From a virus, in IMG/VR virus record IMGVR_UViG_3300037391_000010, positions 1-64,000 of that record: a stretch of 64,000 nucleotides of DNA; one strand, given 5' to 3'. The position numbers and the translations under genes are program-made. Below are positions 25,411 through 34,215 of this stretch, piece after piece; position 1 is the stretch's first letter, and each line of letters starts with the position of its first letter. Below the pieces are notes generated by a model. It had not been told where the DNA came from and did not search any database. It saw nothing but the letters and a program-made list of their open reading frames with translations.

Positions 25411-25514
25411 TCGGGGAACGAAAAACGCTGGGTCGTCGTGCTTGGAATTTTACTGCCTTAGGGCCGTTACCGTTACGTGCGATGAATTGGAACGAAGGTA
25501 GTTACGTTCCCCGA
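25411..25514 (+). other. Structured intergenic element
   Basis: TCGGGGAACG (25411-25420) and CGTTCCCCGA (25505-25514) are perfect inverted arms 84 bases apart. Inside, CTGCCTT (25453-25459) pairs with AAGGTAG (25495-25501) with one wobble. Together they close a branched RNA structure in the 177-base gap before the tube-like gene. No gene is visible here. It could be an mRNA leader structure, an attenuator (GATTTCAGTTTTCTG follows) or a small RNA. Confidence 0.45.
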
Positions 25515-25583
25515 GTAGTGATTTCAGTTTTCTGGATTTCGCAACTGTAGTGTAGAAACCCCTTTTTAAGGTGGGAGGCAAAC

Positions 25584-26249
25584 ATGTCCGAAGGTGGATA
25601 CGTATATCGGCAGGGTACATCACCCAACACTGAGACTGTAATCTCGTCTCGGTTCAAAATCTTTACGGATGCCGTTGATGTCGGCAAGTTCGTAAAGCTG
25701 GGCGTAACCTCGTCCTTCACTTACACAGAATCAAAGACTGTCGATGCGGTTCGTGGCCTTGGCTATGGCGATCAGGTCGCGGAACTTGTTCCCGGCGTGA
25801 CCACCCCCATGAGCATTTCGATCACCCGCACGTGCTTGTACCTCGCGAACCTCATGCAGGTTCTCGGCTACAAGGCAGGCGTAAGCGGTGCCGTCCGTTC
25901 GTTGAAGCATCACCGCTGGCCGTTCGACATCAAGCAGGAGATTGTATTCTCCCAGCTTGCAACCGAAGACCCGAATGTTGGACAGGCAACCCTTGCTGAC
26001 ATTCCGAACGAAGGTGGTCTGAACAACACTGGCAACCCGGGCCTGCTCGCAATCGCGACAGTATACGAAGGCTGCTGGATGGAGTCCTACAACACGGCAT
26101 TTACGGTTGACACCGCTGCCGTCACCGAAGATTGCACGATCAGTTGCACTGACATTTTCGATGTCGCTGGCTCTGTCTACGGCGAGTTCCTTGACGCAGG
26201 TCTTAACAAGGGCGATGCCACGGGACGTTCACTCCTCTACAGCACCTAA
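25584..26249 (+). CDS. Probable tail tube protein
   Basis: The 221-residue product is compact and beta-rich: SSRFKIFTDAVDVGKFVKLG, SSFTYTESKTVDAVRGLGYGD, MSISITRTCLYLANLMQVLG and IATVYEGCWMESYNTAF...CTISCTDIF. Size, lack of motif and position after the sheath fit a tail tube, but the family was not directly recognised. GGTGGGAGG lies before the ATG. High expression would fit the structured leader upstream. Confidence 0.45.
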   Translation: MSEGGYVYRQGTSPNTETVISSRFKIFTDAVDVGKFVKLGVTSSFTYTESKTVDAVRGLGYGDQVAELVPGVTTPMSISITRTCLYLANLMQVLGYKAGVSGAVRSLKHHRWPFDIKQEIVFSQLATEDPNVGQATLADIPNEGGLNNTGNPGLLAIATVYEGCWMESYNTAFTVDTAAVTEDCTISCTDIFDVAGSVYGEFLDAGLNKGDATGRSLLYST

Positions 26250-26304
26250 TCAAACTAGGCTGAGGCGGGTACTGGTTATCCGCCTCTTCCTCTTGAGGAT
26301 TTGA

Positions 26305-27969
26305 ATGAAGCCTAGCAACCCACTCCTACAAAAACAAGCTCTCGATGAAACCATGGTCATGTGGAATGACCCTGATTACGCGGAGCACCAACATCATTCC
26401 GATCCCGGTTACACCACTCAAAACGGCAAGGATTACGCGGGTCGCGGCACCACTGAAGTCGAAGAGGGTGCGCTTCAAGACGGCATCCCAGCGAACCTAT
26501 TGTCCGTTGAACTCGGTAAGACAGGCAAGACCGCCGACAACGACGATGACTTCTATCGCGAGTTGGAGCAAGAGGGACAGCAGGATCGGGAACTTCACGA
26601 AGAGGCGCAGCCTGCTGAATATGATGAGGCACTAAACCGTGCTCTGACAGCACTTGATGTGCTCGCGAGGATTCCTTCGAGTCAAGACATCCAAGGCTGT
26701 GCTCAGATGACTGCGGCAGACTTACGCCAGTTCGCTGAGGAATACAAAACTGGCAAGGCGCGTCGATTCTCAAGCGATGATAACCCCCACGTCACCACGA
26801 TGCCCAGTGCCCCAGCCCCAGTCGATCCCAGTGACGCAACGTTCTTCAAGGAGAGTGATCCTATGCCTAATCAATTCTCACCCGCCGAAGAGAAAATCAA
26901 TGCCGCTGCCGCAGGTAGTGGCTTTCACTATGGAGCCCGCGTTACGGACGGAACCACGCTATGGTTCAAGGGGAAAGATGAACGTTTGTCGTATGATCCA
27001 AAGACTGGGAATGTCACACACCTAAAGAACGGGAAAGTTGTATCGGAATGTCCTCTCGATCAACTCTCAAAGATCAAATCCTCCGCTGAAGAGTTTCACA
27101 CAACTTTGAAGAAGCAACTCGGTCAGGACAAAGAGGCCGCTATCCGCCCATCCCCACATGCCGTGTTTGAAAATAAAGTCGATGATGCTACTGGGAAACA
27201 GCCCGTGGCACCCGATGAACCCTCTGATGATGAAGTGATGAAAGCTAAGATGACCCTCGAAAACGCCGGGGTAGGCGATCAGATTGGTGTCAACGCTGCG
27301 GAGGAATCGAGCGAAACTCTTCCCGATGATTGGCCCGAAGGTTGGCACATGTACGACTCGAAGACTGGGGATGAGATCAAAAAGAAATCCGCCCCGAAAG
27401 AAGCGGCTACCACCAAAACTTATGGTACGGGTACTCCTCCGGGCGGCACGCCTAACGACCCAAGTATCGATATTGAAGACGAGGAAGACGACAAAACGGC
27501 GACTACAAAGACTGCTTTGGTCGGCATTCATGAGACGCCGAAATTCCTCCCGCCCCGCGACGATGTGCGTCGGCACCTCGATGAACAAGTGCAGGATGAG
27601 GTGATGGAAGGCGTGATGGATGGTGTTAAGGACGATAAGGTCGCCGCTTCGGACGAGCAGGCAAACGAATTCTACTTGGATAAAGTTCACAGCATGAAGG
27701 CCGAAGCCAAGGAAGCGTTCATGAGTGACGGTGCCATGCAGCAAGAGGCTCAGGATGGGGGCATGAGCATGGAAGACCTGTGGAAAGAGGTCGGTGGGGC
27801 TTTCACCGAAAACTACTACATCTCGGCCTATTCCAAGCAAGGATCGATTGAAGTCTATGAGGGACTCAAGTGCCCTAACTGTAAGAGTACGAAGGGGAAA
27901 CCCGTCGATGACGGTGCGAATGATGGGGTAAGCTTGCAGGAATGCCTTACCTGTGGGAGCTTTTACTAA
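26305..27969 (+). CDS. Acidic linker-rich protein with C-terminal zinc ribbon
   Basis: The 554-residue product is strongly acidic and mostly low-order (DDDFYRELEQEGQQDRELHEE; DIEDEEDDKTATTKTA), with a small folded patch near 200-260 (GARVTDGTTLWFKGKDERLSYDP) and a C-terminal zinc ribbon (CPNCKSTKGKP...CLTCGSF). The mixture of domains joined by acidic linkers resembles the protein at 46638-52646. The next gene starts 26 bases after its stop. A virion-internal or assembly role is inferred; family not recognised. Confidence 0.6.
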   Translation: MKPSNPLLQKQALDETMVMWNDPDYAEHQHHSDPGYTTQNGKDYAGRGTTEVEEGALQDGIPANLLSVELGKTGKTADNDDDFYRELEQEGQQDRELHEEAQPAEYDEALNRALTALDVLARIPSSQDIQGCAQMTAADLRQFAEEYKTGKARRFSSDDNPHVTTMPSAPAPVDPSDATFFKESDPMPNQFSPAEEKINAAAAGSGFHYGARVTDGTTLWFKGKDERLSYDPKTGNVTHLKNGKVVSECPLDQLSKIKSSAEEFHTTLKKQLGQDKEAAIRPSPHAVFENKVDDATGKQPVAPDEPSDDEVMKAKMTLENAGVGDQIGVNAAEESSETLPDDWPEGWHMYDSKTGDEIKKKSAPKEAATTKTYGTGTPPGGTPNDPSIDIEDEEDDKTATTKTALVGIHETPKFLPPRDDVRRHLDEQVQDEVMEGVMDGVKDDKVAASDEQANEFYLDKVHSMKAEAKEAFMSDGAMQQEAQDGGMSMEDLWKEVGGAFTENYYISAYSKQGSIEVYEGLKCPNCKSTKGKPVDDGANDGVSLQECLTCGSFY

Positions 27970-27995
27970 CTACAGCCCTCTTAAATAGGAACTCT

Positions 27996-28898
27996 ATGCC
28001 TTTTACGAAGATAGCCAACGCGACTTTGCAGGAACCAGTTATCGCCCCTGAGGACTGGATCAAGCTGCACGGAAAGCACGTGTTTGGGCACAAGTCCGCC
28101 TCGGGCACCGCTGCCGCGCAGACCTTCCGCAAGTCGGCTGACACATCCAAATATCTGTTGTCGCACTGCACCATCATGGCGTCCGTCATGGTCGAGGCCG
28201 ACCCATACGATTACCTCATCAAGCCGGAATGTGCACACCTCGTTAACAACAACGATGACGCATGGACGAACGAAGTTCTGAAGCTCAGCCACAGCAGTTT
28301 CGTCGGTGCTTTCAACTTCGTAGAGCACTTCCAGAATTCTAAGTACGCGAAGGGTCATATCCTCGATGCCATTCTCCGCAAGATCAATTTGAGCGGCGAT
28401 GGCGGTGTGTGGGTCTATTTCTGCGATATCCTTGTCGCCACTGATCTCGGACACGAGAAGCTGATTAACGACATCCGCAGCGAGAAGGTGAAGTACCTTT
28501 CGATGGGCTGCGTGACTGACCTCGTAATTTGCAGCTATTGCGGTGCCCGCGTAACCGATCAAAACACGTACTGCAACCACCTGTCGTACCAGAAGGGCAT
28601 GTTCCTTACGGATGACGACGGCATTGCTCGTCGCGTGGCTGAGCTTTGCGGACACAAGACAATGGAAAATGGCGGTGTGAAGTTTGTGGAAGCGAGTTGG
28701 GTTGCTACTCCCGCTTTCCCCGGTGCCGCGAAGCGCAATACCGTGGCCGAAGAGTGGGTCGGGCCTCGCACCAAGTACACCAAGTCATCGGCTGCTGGCA
28801 AGATGGCAAAAATTGCCAGTGGAAATGATGAATTCGAAACCCTTGATTTAGGTGATGCTTTAATGAGCGCGGACCTTCACGGGAGACTAATACGCTAA
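27996..28898 (+). CDS. Probable prohead maturation protease-like protein
   Basis: ATG 27996 (AGGA upstream) gives 300 residues; an in-frame ATG at 27942 lies inside the preceding gene. The core has a beta domain (TIMASVMVEADP..YLIKPECAHLVN), then KYLSMGCVTDLVICSYCGAR..TYCNHLSYQKGM and KFVEASWVATPAFPGAA. In large phages this order (SMG, a CxxC...CxHL zinc clip, and an E.SWV..PA strand) marks proteins annotated as capsid-assembly proteases. It precedes a scaffold-like gene and the capsid gene, as expected. Catalytic residues cannot be assigned by eye. Confidence 0.5.
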   Translation: MPFTKIANATLQEPVIAPEDWIKLHGKHVFGHKSASGTAAAQTFRKSADTSKYLLSHCTIMASVMVEADPYDYLIKPECAHLVNNNDDAWTNEVLKLSHSSFVGAFNFVEHFQNSKYAKGHILDAILRKINLSGDGGVWVYFCDILVATDLGHEKLINDIRSEKVKYLSMGCVTDLVICSYCGARVTDQNTYCNHLSYQKGMFLTDDDGIARRVAELCGHKTMENGGVKFVEASWVATPAFPGAAKRNTVAEEWVGPRTKYTKSSAAGKMAKIASGNDEFETLDLGDALMSADLHGRLIR

Positions 28899-31093
28899 TG
28901 GCAAACGCAATGAAATCGAAACTAGCAGTCGCAAAGGCGGCACTTGATCGCAAACAAGCGGATTTAGACGCCGTTGACGATCAGATCATGGGTCTGGACT
29001 CTGGCATTCCATCCGACCTTCCCGCAACCCCCGAATTTGACCTCCTTACCGCGAAGCGCGAAGAGCTTGAAGAAGAGATTCGCACGATGCGCGAAGGCGT
29101 TCAGTTTATCTCCGAGTGGGAGAAGCTGAAGGGCGGACAATGGTCGGAAGGTATTCGTTCCCAGTTGGACGGCCTCGACTCAGAGATCGCCAATATAGCT
29201 GGCGGCGATGCCGCCGAGCCGGGTATGGGCGTAGGCCCTGACATGGGAGCCCCGTTGGGCGATCCCCTCGCTGCACCACCTGCTCCAGACGCTTTAGCAG
29301 CACCAGCGGGCGAAGTGGCTCCTGAAACTGCCCCAGCCCCCGAGATTGCGGCACCCGATGCCGCCGCAGAACCAGCACCAGAAGCACCCGCACCTGCCTT
29401 GGAACCTCCGATGGCGAGCGCAAAATCCGCAGTAAACAAGAAAAATAACTATCAAACCTCTCAAAAGAGGGGCAATTCTGCCTCTCCTGAGATGAAAAAG
29501 GAAGGCTCAACCATGGCAACTCCTACAGCTACCAAGCCCTCGAACTTGAAAGAGAAGCTTGCAGAACTGAAAACGAAGCGCGAGACGATCAAGAGGGAAG
29601 CGCAGGTTCGCACCGCTGCGGCGTATACAATCGCCAATACGATGCTCCCGGGTGCCCCCGTCGAAAAGCGTCAGGCATTCGCCTCTTCGCTACTTCAAGG
29701 TAACGACACCAAAGCTCTCGTTGCTGCCCTCCGTCAAACCGCGATTAACGCCCACAACACCCACATCGCCGAACAATTTAAGGAAGTCCACAAGGTCGAA
29801 CTCAATGATCTCCTCGAAGACCCGTCCGTTCTGAAGTCCGAGCGTTCCGCTGTCGAGAAGGAAATCAAGGGTGACGCGAAGTCGGCTGGCAAGACTGCTG
29901 ACGACCGCAAGGACGCTGGTCCGCAGACTGATACGTACAACGACGGTCGTGGTTGCGGCGGCGGCACTCACTCCGAGCCGAAGGAAATGGAAGCCTCGAA
30001 AGCTGGCGACCGTCCTGATGCTGGCGAGAAACCGGGTCAGACCGTGAATCTGAGCGACGGCAAGTCCGCTGCCTCAAAGAAGGCAAAATGCAAGGACGGC
30101 GAAAAGTGTGCTGGTTGCGATAACTGCAAGTCCACATCTGCCGCCGACAAGAAGGCCGCTGAAAAGTGCGCCGATTGCAAGGGCGATAAGAAATGCGCGA
30201 AGCACGCTTCCGCCAAGGCAAAGAAGGCCGATGAGCCGCCAATGGATGCACCGCTCGACGCACCCGCAGGCGATGCCCCACCGATGGATATGGCCGCTCC
30301 CGCAGGCGATGCAGGGCTGGACGCTCCTCCGATGGATGCAGAACCACCCGCTGACGAAGCAGGCGCAATTCTGACCGACGAGAAGAAGATGGTCGTTCAG
30401 GAAAAGATCGAGGAAGTCAACGAGGCTGTCAAGGCCCTTGAGCAGGAAATCCTTGAAGAGAACGAAGAGGAAGTTCCTCTCGCTCTTGAAGAGGGTGAGC
30501 CGTCCGAGGAAGAGCTTGACCTTTCGTCTGTGTTCGATCAGGACGAGATGGAAGACAAGGCCGCGTCACTTGCCAACGAAGGCGACGAACATCAGGCCGC
30601 CGGCGATGACGACAGCTTCTTCGCCCCAACATCTGCCGCAGGCATGGAATCTGTGCTTGACGACAGCGGTATGCAGGTAGCCAGCATCGAGAGCTATTTC
30701 GATATGCAGGGCTCTGACGCCGACCCACTTTACAGCCTCATTGCTTCCGAAGAGAAGGTTGCAATGAACGTTGAAGGCTTTGACGTTCTGGAATCATTCA
30801 CTGGCGAAGTTGCCAACAAGCTGAAGCAGAACGAGGCTGGCGCAGAAGATCGCGACAACGAGTCGGATCACGATGAAGACCTCTTCGTCGAAGCAATGAA
30901 GGACATCAAGCCTGAAGAGCAGGGCGCAAAGCGCACTCCTCAGGATGCGGTTCCTCAGTTGCAGTCTCCGAAGTCCGCAGCCGCAAAGACCGCAGCCAAG
31001 GCTCCTACGGGCAGCATCAAGCGTGTTCGCCCAGTCGTAGCCTCACCGAAGCCCGTTGACATCGCCACTGCGCTGTTCGGCGACGACGAGTAA
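28898..31093 (+). CDS. Scaffold-like Ala/Glu-rich protein, possibly with an internal start
   Basis: The 731-residue product starts at a TAATG overlap. Residues 1-75 form a coiled coil; an Ala/Pro-rich linker follows to about 185. Then comes a stretch (NNYQTSQKRGNSASPEMKK) that looks like translated spacer DNA with AAGGAAGG in front of ATG 29514, which begins a second helical domain. Further on there is a Cys cluster (about 398-436: CKDGEKCAGCDNC, KCADCKGDKKCAKH), another Pro/Ala linker and an acidic helical C-terminus. Two products from one frame are possible. It sits between protease-like and capsid genes, as a scaffold would. Confidence 0.55.
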   Translation: MANAMKSKLAVAKAALDRKQADLDAVDDQIMGLDSGIPSDLPATPEFDLLTAKREELEEEIRTMREGVQFISEWEKLKGGQWSEGIRSQLDGLDSEIANIAGGDAAEPGMGVGPDMGAPLGDPLAAPPAPDALAAPAGEVAPETAPAPEIAAPDAAAEPAPEAPAPALEPPMASAKSAVNKKNNYQTSQKRGNSASPEMKKEGSTMATPTATKPSNLKEKLAELKTKRETIKREAQVRTAAAYTIANTMLPGAPVEKRQAFASSLLQGNDTKALVAALRQTAINAHNTHIAEQFKEVHKVELNDLLEDPSVLKSERSAVEKEIKGDAKSAGKTADDRKDAGPQTDTYNDGRGCGGGTHSEPKEMEASKAGDRPDAGEKPGQTVNLSDGKSAASKKAKCKDGEKCAGCDNCKSTSAADKKAAEKCADCKGDKKCAKHASAKAKKADEPPMDAPLDAPAGDAPPMDMAAPAGDAGLDAPPMDAEPPADEAGAILTDEKKMVVQEKIEEVNEAVKALEQEILEENEEEVPLALEEGEPSEEELDLSSVFDQDEMEDKAASLANEGDEHQAAGDDDSFFAPTSAAGMESVLDDSGMQVASIESYFDMQGSDADPLYSLIASEEKVAMNVEGFDVLESFTGEVANKLKQNEAGAEDRDNESDHDEDLFVEAMKDIKPEEQGAKRTPQDAVPQLQSPKSAAAKTAAKAPTGSIKRVRPVVASPKPVDIATALFGDDE

Positions 31094-31111
31094 CCCTTTG
31101 CTACATGATTG

Positions 31112-31154
31112 AAGGGGCAAGGGTTGTTATAACCCTTGCCCCTTTTGCTTTTGT
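31112..31154 (+). terminator. Strong intrinsic terminator
   Basis: AAGGGGCAAGGGTT and AACCCTTGCCCCTT pair perfectly over 14 bases around GTTAT, followed by TTGCTTTTG. It closes the transcript of the scaffold-like gene. Confidence 0.9.
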
Positions 31155-31205
31155 GAAGATCATGTGGTATGATTTTGGGTATTAAGACTTTGAGAAGGAA
31201 AACGA

Positions 31206-31532
31206 ATGCTTACACCAAACACCATTGATAGCGTCAAGGCCATCGCCACGATCATCGGCTGGTTCACGGTAATCCCGGTCGCCATCTACGTCGGCAAGTT
31301 TGCGTGGACTGTCCGTGGTCTGCTCGACAAGGCGGTGTCTAACCATCTCGCGCACATTCAGGACTCCGTGACCAAAGTACAAGACCATATCGACACGGGT
31401 CTGCGTGACCTAAAAGAGGATGAACGCCGTAACGCTGGCGATATCGTGAAAGCCGTAGATCGTTGGGTGGAGGTCTCGGAACGTCACCATTCCGACTTGG
31501 TTAGGGCTATCTACGAAGGCCGCAAGAAGTAA
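31206..31532 (+). CDS. Small membrane protein with coiled-coil tail
   Basis: The 108-residue product has one membrane segment (about 12-35, IATIIGWFTVIPVAIYVGKFAW) and a charged helical tail (DSVTKVQDHIDTGLRDLKED...AVDRWVEVSERHHSDLVRAI). AGAAGGAAAACGA precedes the ATG, and a terminator stands on either side, so it is a single-gene unit. It could be a holin-like or spanin-like protein or a membrane-anchored virion part; only the topology is clear. Confidence 0.6.
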   Translation: MLTPNTIDSVKAIATIIGWFTVIPVAIYVGKFAWTVRGLLDKAVSNHLAHIQDSVTKVQDHIDTGLRDLKEDERRNAGDIVKAVDRWVEVSERHHSDLVRAIYEGRKK

Positions 31533-31559
31533 TCACAATCTCAACCGAGTGCATCACCA

Positions 31560-31594
31560 AAGGGGTCGCCTAAAAAGCGGCCCCTTCATTTTCT
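31560..31594. terminator. Terminator between convergent genes
   Basis: AAGGGGTCGC (31560-31569) pairs with GCGGCCCCTT (31577-31586) with one wobble, followed on the plus strand by CATTTTCT. It lies between a plus-strand and a minus-strand gene and may serve both. Confidence 0.65.
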
Positions 31595-32129
31595 AGCAAT
31601 TACAATTTCCCGATCCAGACCCCGAACCGCCTCGTCCTGAGCCCACGGATGGCTGGAACCCTTTGTAGTCGGGGCCGTCACGAATAACGAGGCTCGCCCA
31701 ATCCTTAAACAGGGGGAAATGCAGCCAGTAGTTGCCCTTGAACTCGATCCAGTACCCGAACATGGCATCCCAGCCAGAGTTCAGAACGGTGATGACACCC
31801 GTGGCAACAGGGGGCTGCGCTGGGGGAAGCTGCTGTGGGTATGGGACGGCGGGATTGGGAATCGCGTTCAACTGCGCCCACTTCCACGGTCTGTCCTTGA
31901 ACGAATTTACGAAACGCGGGAAGATTTGTTCTTCAGGAAAGTTGCTCATCAGACCAATGCCGTACAGGTCGCGGCCAAATAGGACTGTGGTTTGAACTTT
32001 AGCTAAGATGGAAGAGACGGCGAGGATGCATCGGTATCCAGTTTGTTCCGTCCCGCCGCCTGTAGGCAGTTGGATAACCTCTGGGGTCTGCATCTGCACT
32101 GCTAGAATTTTCGCTGGAGGTGTCGCCAT
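31593..32129 (-). CDS. Hypothetical minus-strand protein with Gly/Ser/Cys tail
   Basis: ATG 32129 gives 178 residues; a farther in-frame ATG at 32216 would overlap the divergent gene. The N-terminal part is beta-rich (YRCILAVSSILAKVQTTVLF), then a Pro-rich hinge (PAVPYPQQLPPAQPP), aromatic strands (FGYWIEFKGNYWLHFPLF) and a GSGRGGSGSGSGNCNC tail. No ribosome binding site is evident. It lies inside the virion block on the opposite strand. Family not recognised. Confidence 0.5.
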   Translation of the reverse strand: MATPPAKILAVQMQTPEVIQLPTGGGTEQTGYRCILAVSSILAKVQTTVLFGRDLYGIGLMSNFPEEQIFPRFVNSFKDRPWKWAQLNAIPNPAVPYPQQLPPAQPPVATGVITVLNSGWDAMFGYWIEFKGNYWLHFPLFKDWASLVIRDGPDYKGFQPSVGSGRGGSGSGSGNCNC

Positions 32130-32149
32130 ACTAAAGATTTGAGTAGTGG

Positions 32150-32155
32150 TATAAT
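32150..32155 (+). promoter_or_regulatory. -10 box of a leaderless or short-leader transcript
   Basis: GGTATAAT is followed by GGGGG and the ATG at 32161, five bases behind the box. No TTCCTA lies 22 bases upstream, so this is not a full class A promoter. Confidence 0.4.
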
Positions 32156-32160
32156 GGGGG

Positions 32161-32730
32161 ATGGTCTTTGAGCCCCGGTGTGTCAAATGCGGTCGCCCCA
32201 AGCTAAGCCACACCATCAGTGGTGTATCAGACGGTCAAGGGAACACATGGGATTTGGCGATTCAGTCTGGTTCAGCCTCTATTTTCTACGCCATGAATTG
32301 TAAGGCGGGGTCGAACACCGTAAGTTTTCCCACTACGTTCGGTACAATTTGGGAATTTAGCGGGGTAGCCGCAACATCCGCCCTCGATCAAACCAATTCT
32401 GGCTATTGGTATTCCTCTGCGTATGCCATCAGCTTGACTCCGACTGTGGATAGTGAATTGGTGCTTTTTACAACACAATCATATTCGGGGGCATCCTATC
32501 CAACTGTCGGTGCGAGTTCACCATGGAACCCAGCATATCCCAATCCCGAAAATCGATACGATTATGGTGTCGGTTGTAGTGCCTATCAAATTCAAACCAC
32601 GGCAGCAACTCTTAGTAACTCGGGTTGGACTGTGGGAGGCAATGGTGGGGCCGAGCTTGCGGTATCATTCTTTGCCGCACTGCCCGCAAATTTAATTATG
32701 CCGATGGGTTCAATGGGGATGGTGTGCTAA
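32161..32730 (+). CDS. Adhesin-like beta protein, domain possibly N-truncated
   Basis: The 189-residue product carries a beta-sandwich pattern (VSDGQGNTWDLAIQSGSASI, FYAMNCKAGSNTVSF, WEFSGVAATSALDQT, ...AELAVSFFAALP) that also occurs in the first part of the protein at 44021-46189. Compared with that copy the first strands are missing and replaced by a short Cys-containing start (MVFEPRCVKCGRPKL). It may be a decoration or fibre-tip protein. Its 3' end overlaps the GIY-YIG gene on the other strand by 35 bases. Confidence 0.5.
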   Translation: MVFEPRCVKCGRPKLSHTISGVSDGQGNTWDLAIQSGSASIFYAMNCKAGSNTVSFPTTFGTIWEFSGVAATSALDQTNSGYWYSSAYAISLTPTVDSELVLFTTQSYSGASYPTVGASSPWNPAYPNPENRYDYGVGCSAYQIQTTAATLSNSGWTVGGNGGAELAVSFFAALPANLIMPMGSMGMVC

Positions 32731-33446
32731 ACACCACAAAATTTCTTTCGTTTTTCCAGTTATACACCGTGGATCGATTGACGCCATAGAGTTCAACAAA
32801 CTCAGCGACAGTCCCTTCCCATGTTAACCAGACTTTGTACAATCCGCCGTAATGTAGGCAGAAGCGTCGATGACCGCCGTAGACACCCTTGGCGACTTGC
32901 TTAAATTCTGTGCCGCAATCTGGGCAGGTAAAATCTCTAAGCTTGGAGTTTTCTATTTTGTTGACGGCTGTGGAGAGTTTGCTCATCTTGTTACGACGGT
33001 CATCATTCCAACTTGCCGCTATTTTTGCGCGTTGAGTAGCGGGCTTGGGTTTACCCTTGAATAGCAGACTGGTGGTCTCTCTTTGCCGTTTCGTTGAAAC
33101 TCTTCCCAATGCTTTTATGCGTAATTTTTCACGTATTTCCGGCGTTGCTGGTACGCCATCCCCGCCTGCCGTCATGTTGTAACCATCGGGCGACAGGGTT
33201 TTAAGAACTAAAATCCATAACTGTTCAAGCCGATTGAGTTCTTCGGTTGTGGTTGCTTTCGCTAATTGCTGCACGTGGAAATTTTCGGGGCCGTGTTTGC
33301 GAAGAGCGCGGTACAGGTACTCTTGATGGCGCTTTGGTTGTTTTGCGTTCTTCAGGTGTTCACGCCATCTTCCTCGAATGGTCTTTTCGGTTTTGCCGAT
33401 GTACATCTTCCCCGTCAACCAAATTGGTTACCAGATAGACAAACAT
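32696..33446 (-). pseudogene. GIY-YIG homing endonuclease, frameshifted near its start
   Basis: ATG 33446, with GAGAGG upstream, starts MFVYLVTNLVDG, the first strand of a GIY-YIG domain. The rest (GKMYIGKTEKTIRGRWREHL, GPENFHVQQLAKATTTEEL, LEQLWI) is in another frame. Removing one base from the four-C run at 33410-33413 (GGGG on the coding strand) joins both parts into a normal nuclease. The 240 residues that follow include Arg and Glu of the catalytic site, a CPDCGTEF zinc clip and a C-terminal HTH (TVAEFVELYGVNRSTVYNWK). It invades the gap before the capsid operon. Either a true mutation or a sequencing error. Confidence 0.75.
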
Positions 33447-33460
33447 AAAAACCTCTCTAC

Positions 33461-33493
33461 TTAATACGGTCAAATCGACAAAATCGCTAGTTA
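33461..33493 (-). promoter_or_regulatory. Possible class A-like promoter for the GIY-YIG gene
   Basis: On the minus strand TAACTAGCGATT is followed after 21 bases by TATTAA, close to the TTCCTAGCGATT-N22-TATAAT pattern. The box is one base short in spacing and weaker in sequence. The remaining gap up to 33614 holds no gene. Confidence 0.3.
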
Positions 33494-33614
33494 GTGAAAA
33501 AATTTTGATACGCATGTCTTATGTGAGAGTCGTTCAACCTATAGTCCTTAGCCCCCAAAAGGCCGGATTGGGAAGAATAATCAAACTCTCGTACACAAAA
33601 CTGGAGAAACCAAA

Positions 33615-34196
33615 ATGAGTGTGAAATTACACTATCTGGGTCAGAACGATTCCGTTAACTGCACCCCAGCGGTATTCCTCACTGGCGATCCGGGAACTGA
33701 CCAACAGACGTTGAAGGCTGGCGGGTATGTCGGCGGCGTGATTGTAGCCATTATTGGTGCAAGCACGAACGCAGCTTATCCAGTCCAACCTCCCAACCAA
33801 CCTGCTTTCGGACAAATCGGTAACATCGTTCCGTGCGACACGGACGCGACTTACTATGGGTCTGGAAACGCTGGCACTCCCTTCGCAACTCTGCTCAACA
33901 ACGGCGGCGAATTCGCTGGCGCTATTGGGCCTTCCGGTTCCAAGAAAGCCCCCGTTGTCCGTGCCATGTGGCAGGGAATGGTGGGTAACTCGGACGGAAA
34001 TTGCTATGATACGGGCGCAACGTTCACACTCGGTGCGTATCTGTATTGTGGCTGCGCCACTTCCGCGAACATCGGACAGTACACTTCAGCAGCACGTACC
34101 CACGGCGGTTCCGCCTCGGGCAACACGGCTGTTGGCATCTGCACCCACGTTCCTAGCGCGACTGAGCCTTGGCTCGGCGTAGCGTCGTTACTGTAA
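33615..34196 (+). CDS. Putative head decoration or virion protein
   Basis: The 193-residue product is Gly/Ala/Thr-rich and beta, with six cysteines in the chain (e.g. YLYCGCATSAN). ACTGGAGAAACC precedes the ATG. It lies 19 bases before the capsid gene, a usual place for a capsid decoration or stabilising protein. Family not recognised. Confidence 0.5.
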   Translation: MSVKLHYLGQNDSVNCTPAVFLTGDPGTDQQTLKAGGYVGGVIVAIIGASTNAAYPVQPPNQPAFGQIGNIVPCDTDATYYGSGNAGTPFATLLNNGGEFAGAIGPSGSKKAPVVRAMWQGMVGNSDGNCYDTGATFTLGAYLYCGCATSANIGQYTSAARTHGGSASGNTAVGICTHVPSATEPWLGVASLL

Positions 34197-34215
34197 AAGG
34201 AGAAAAGAGACTAAC

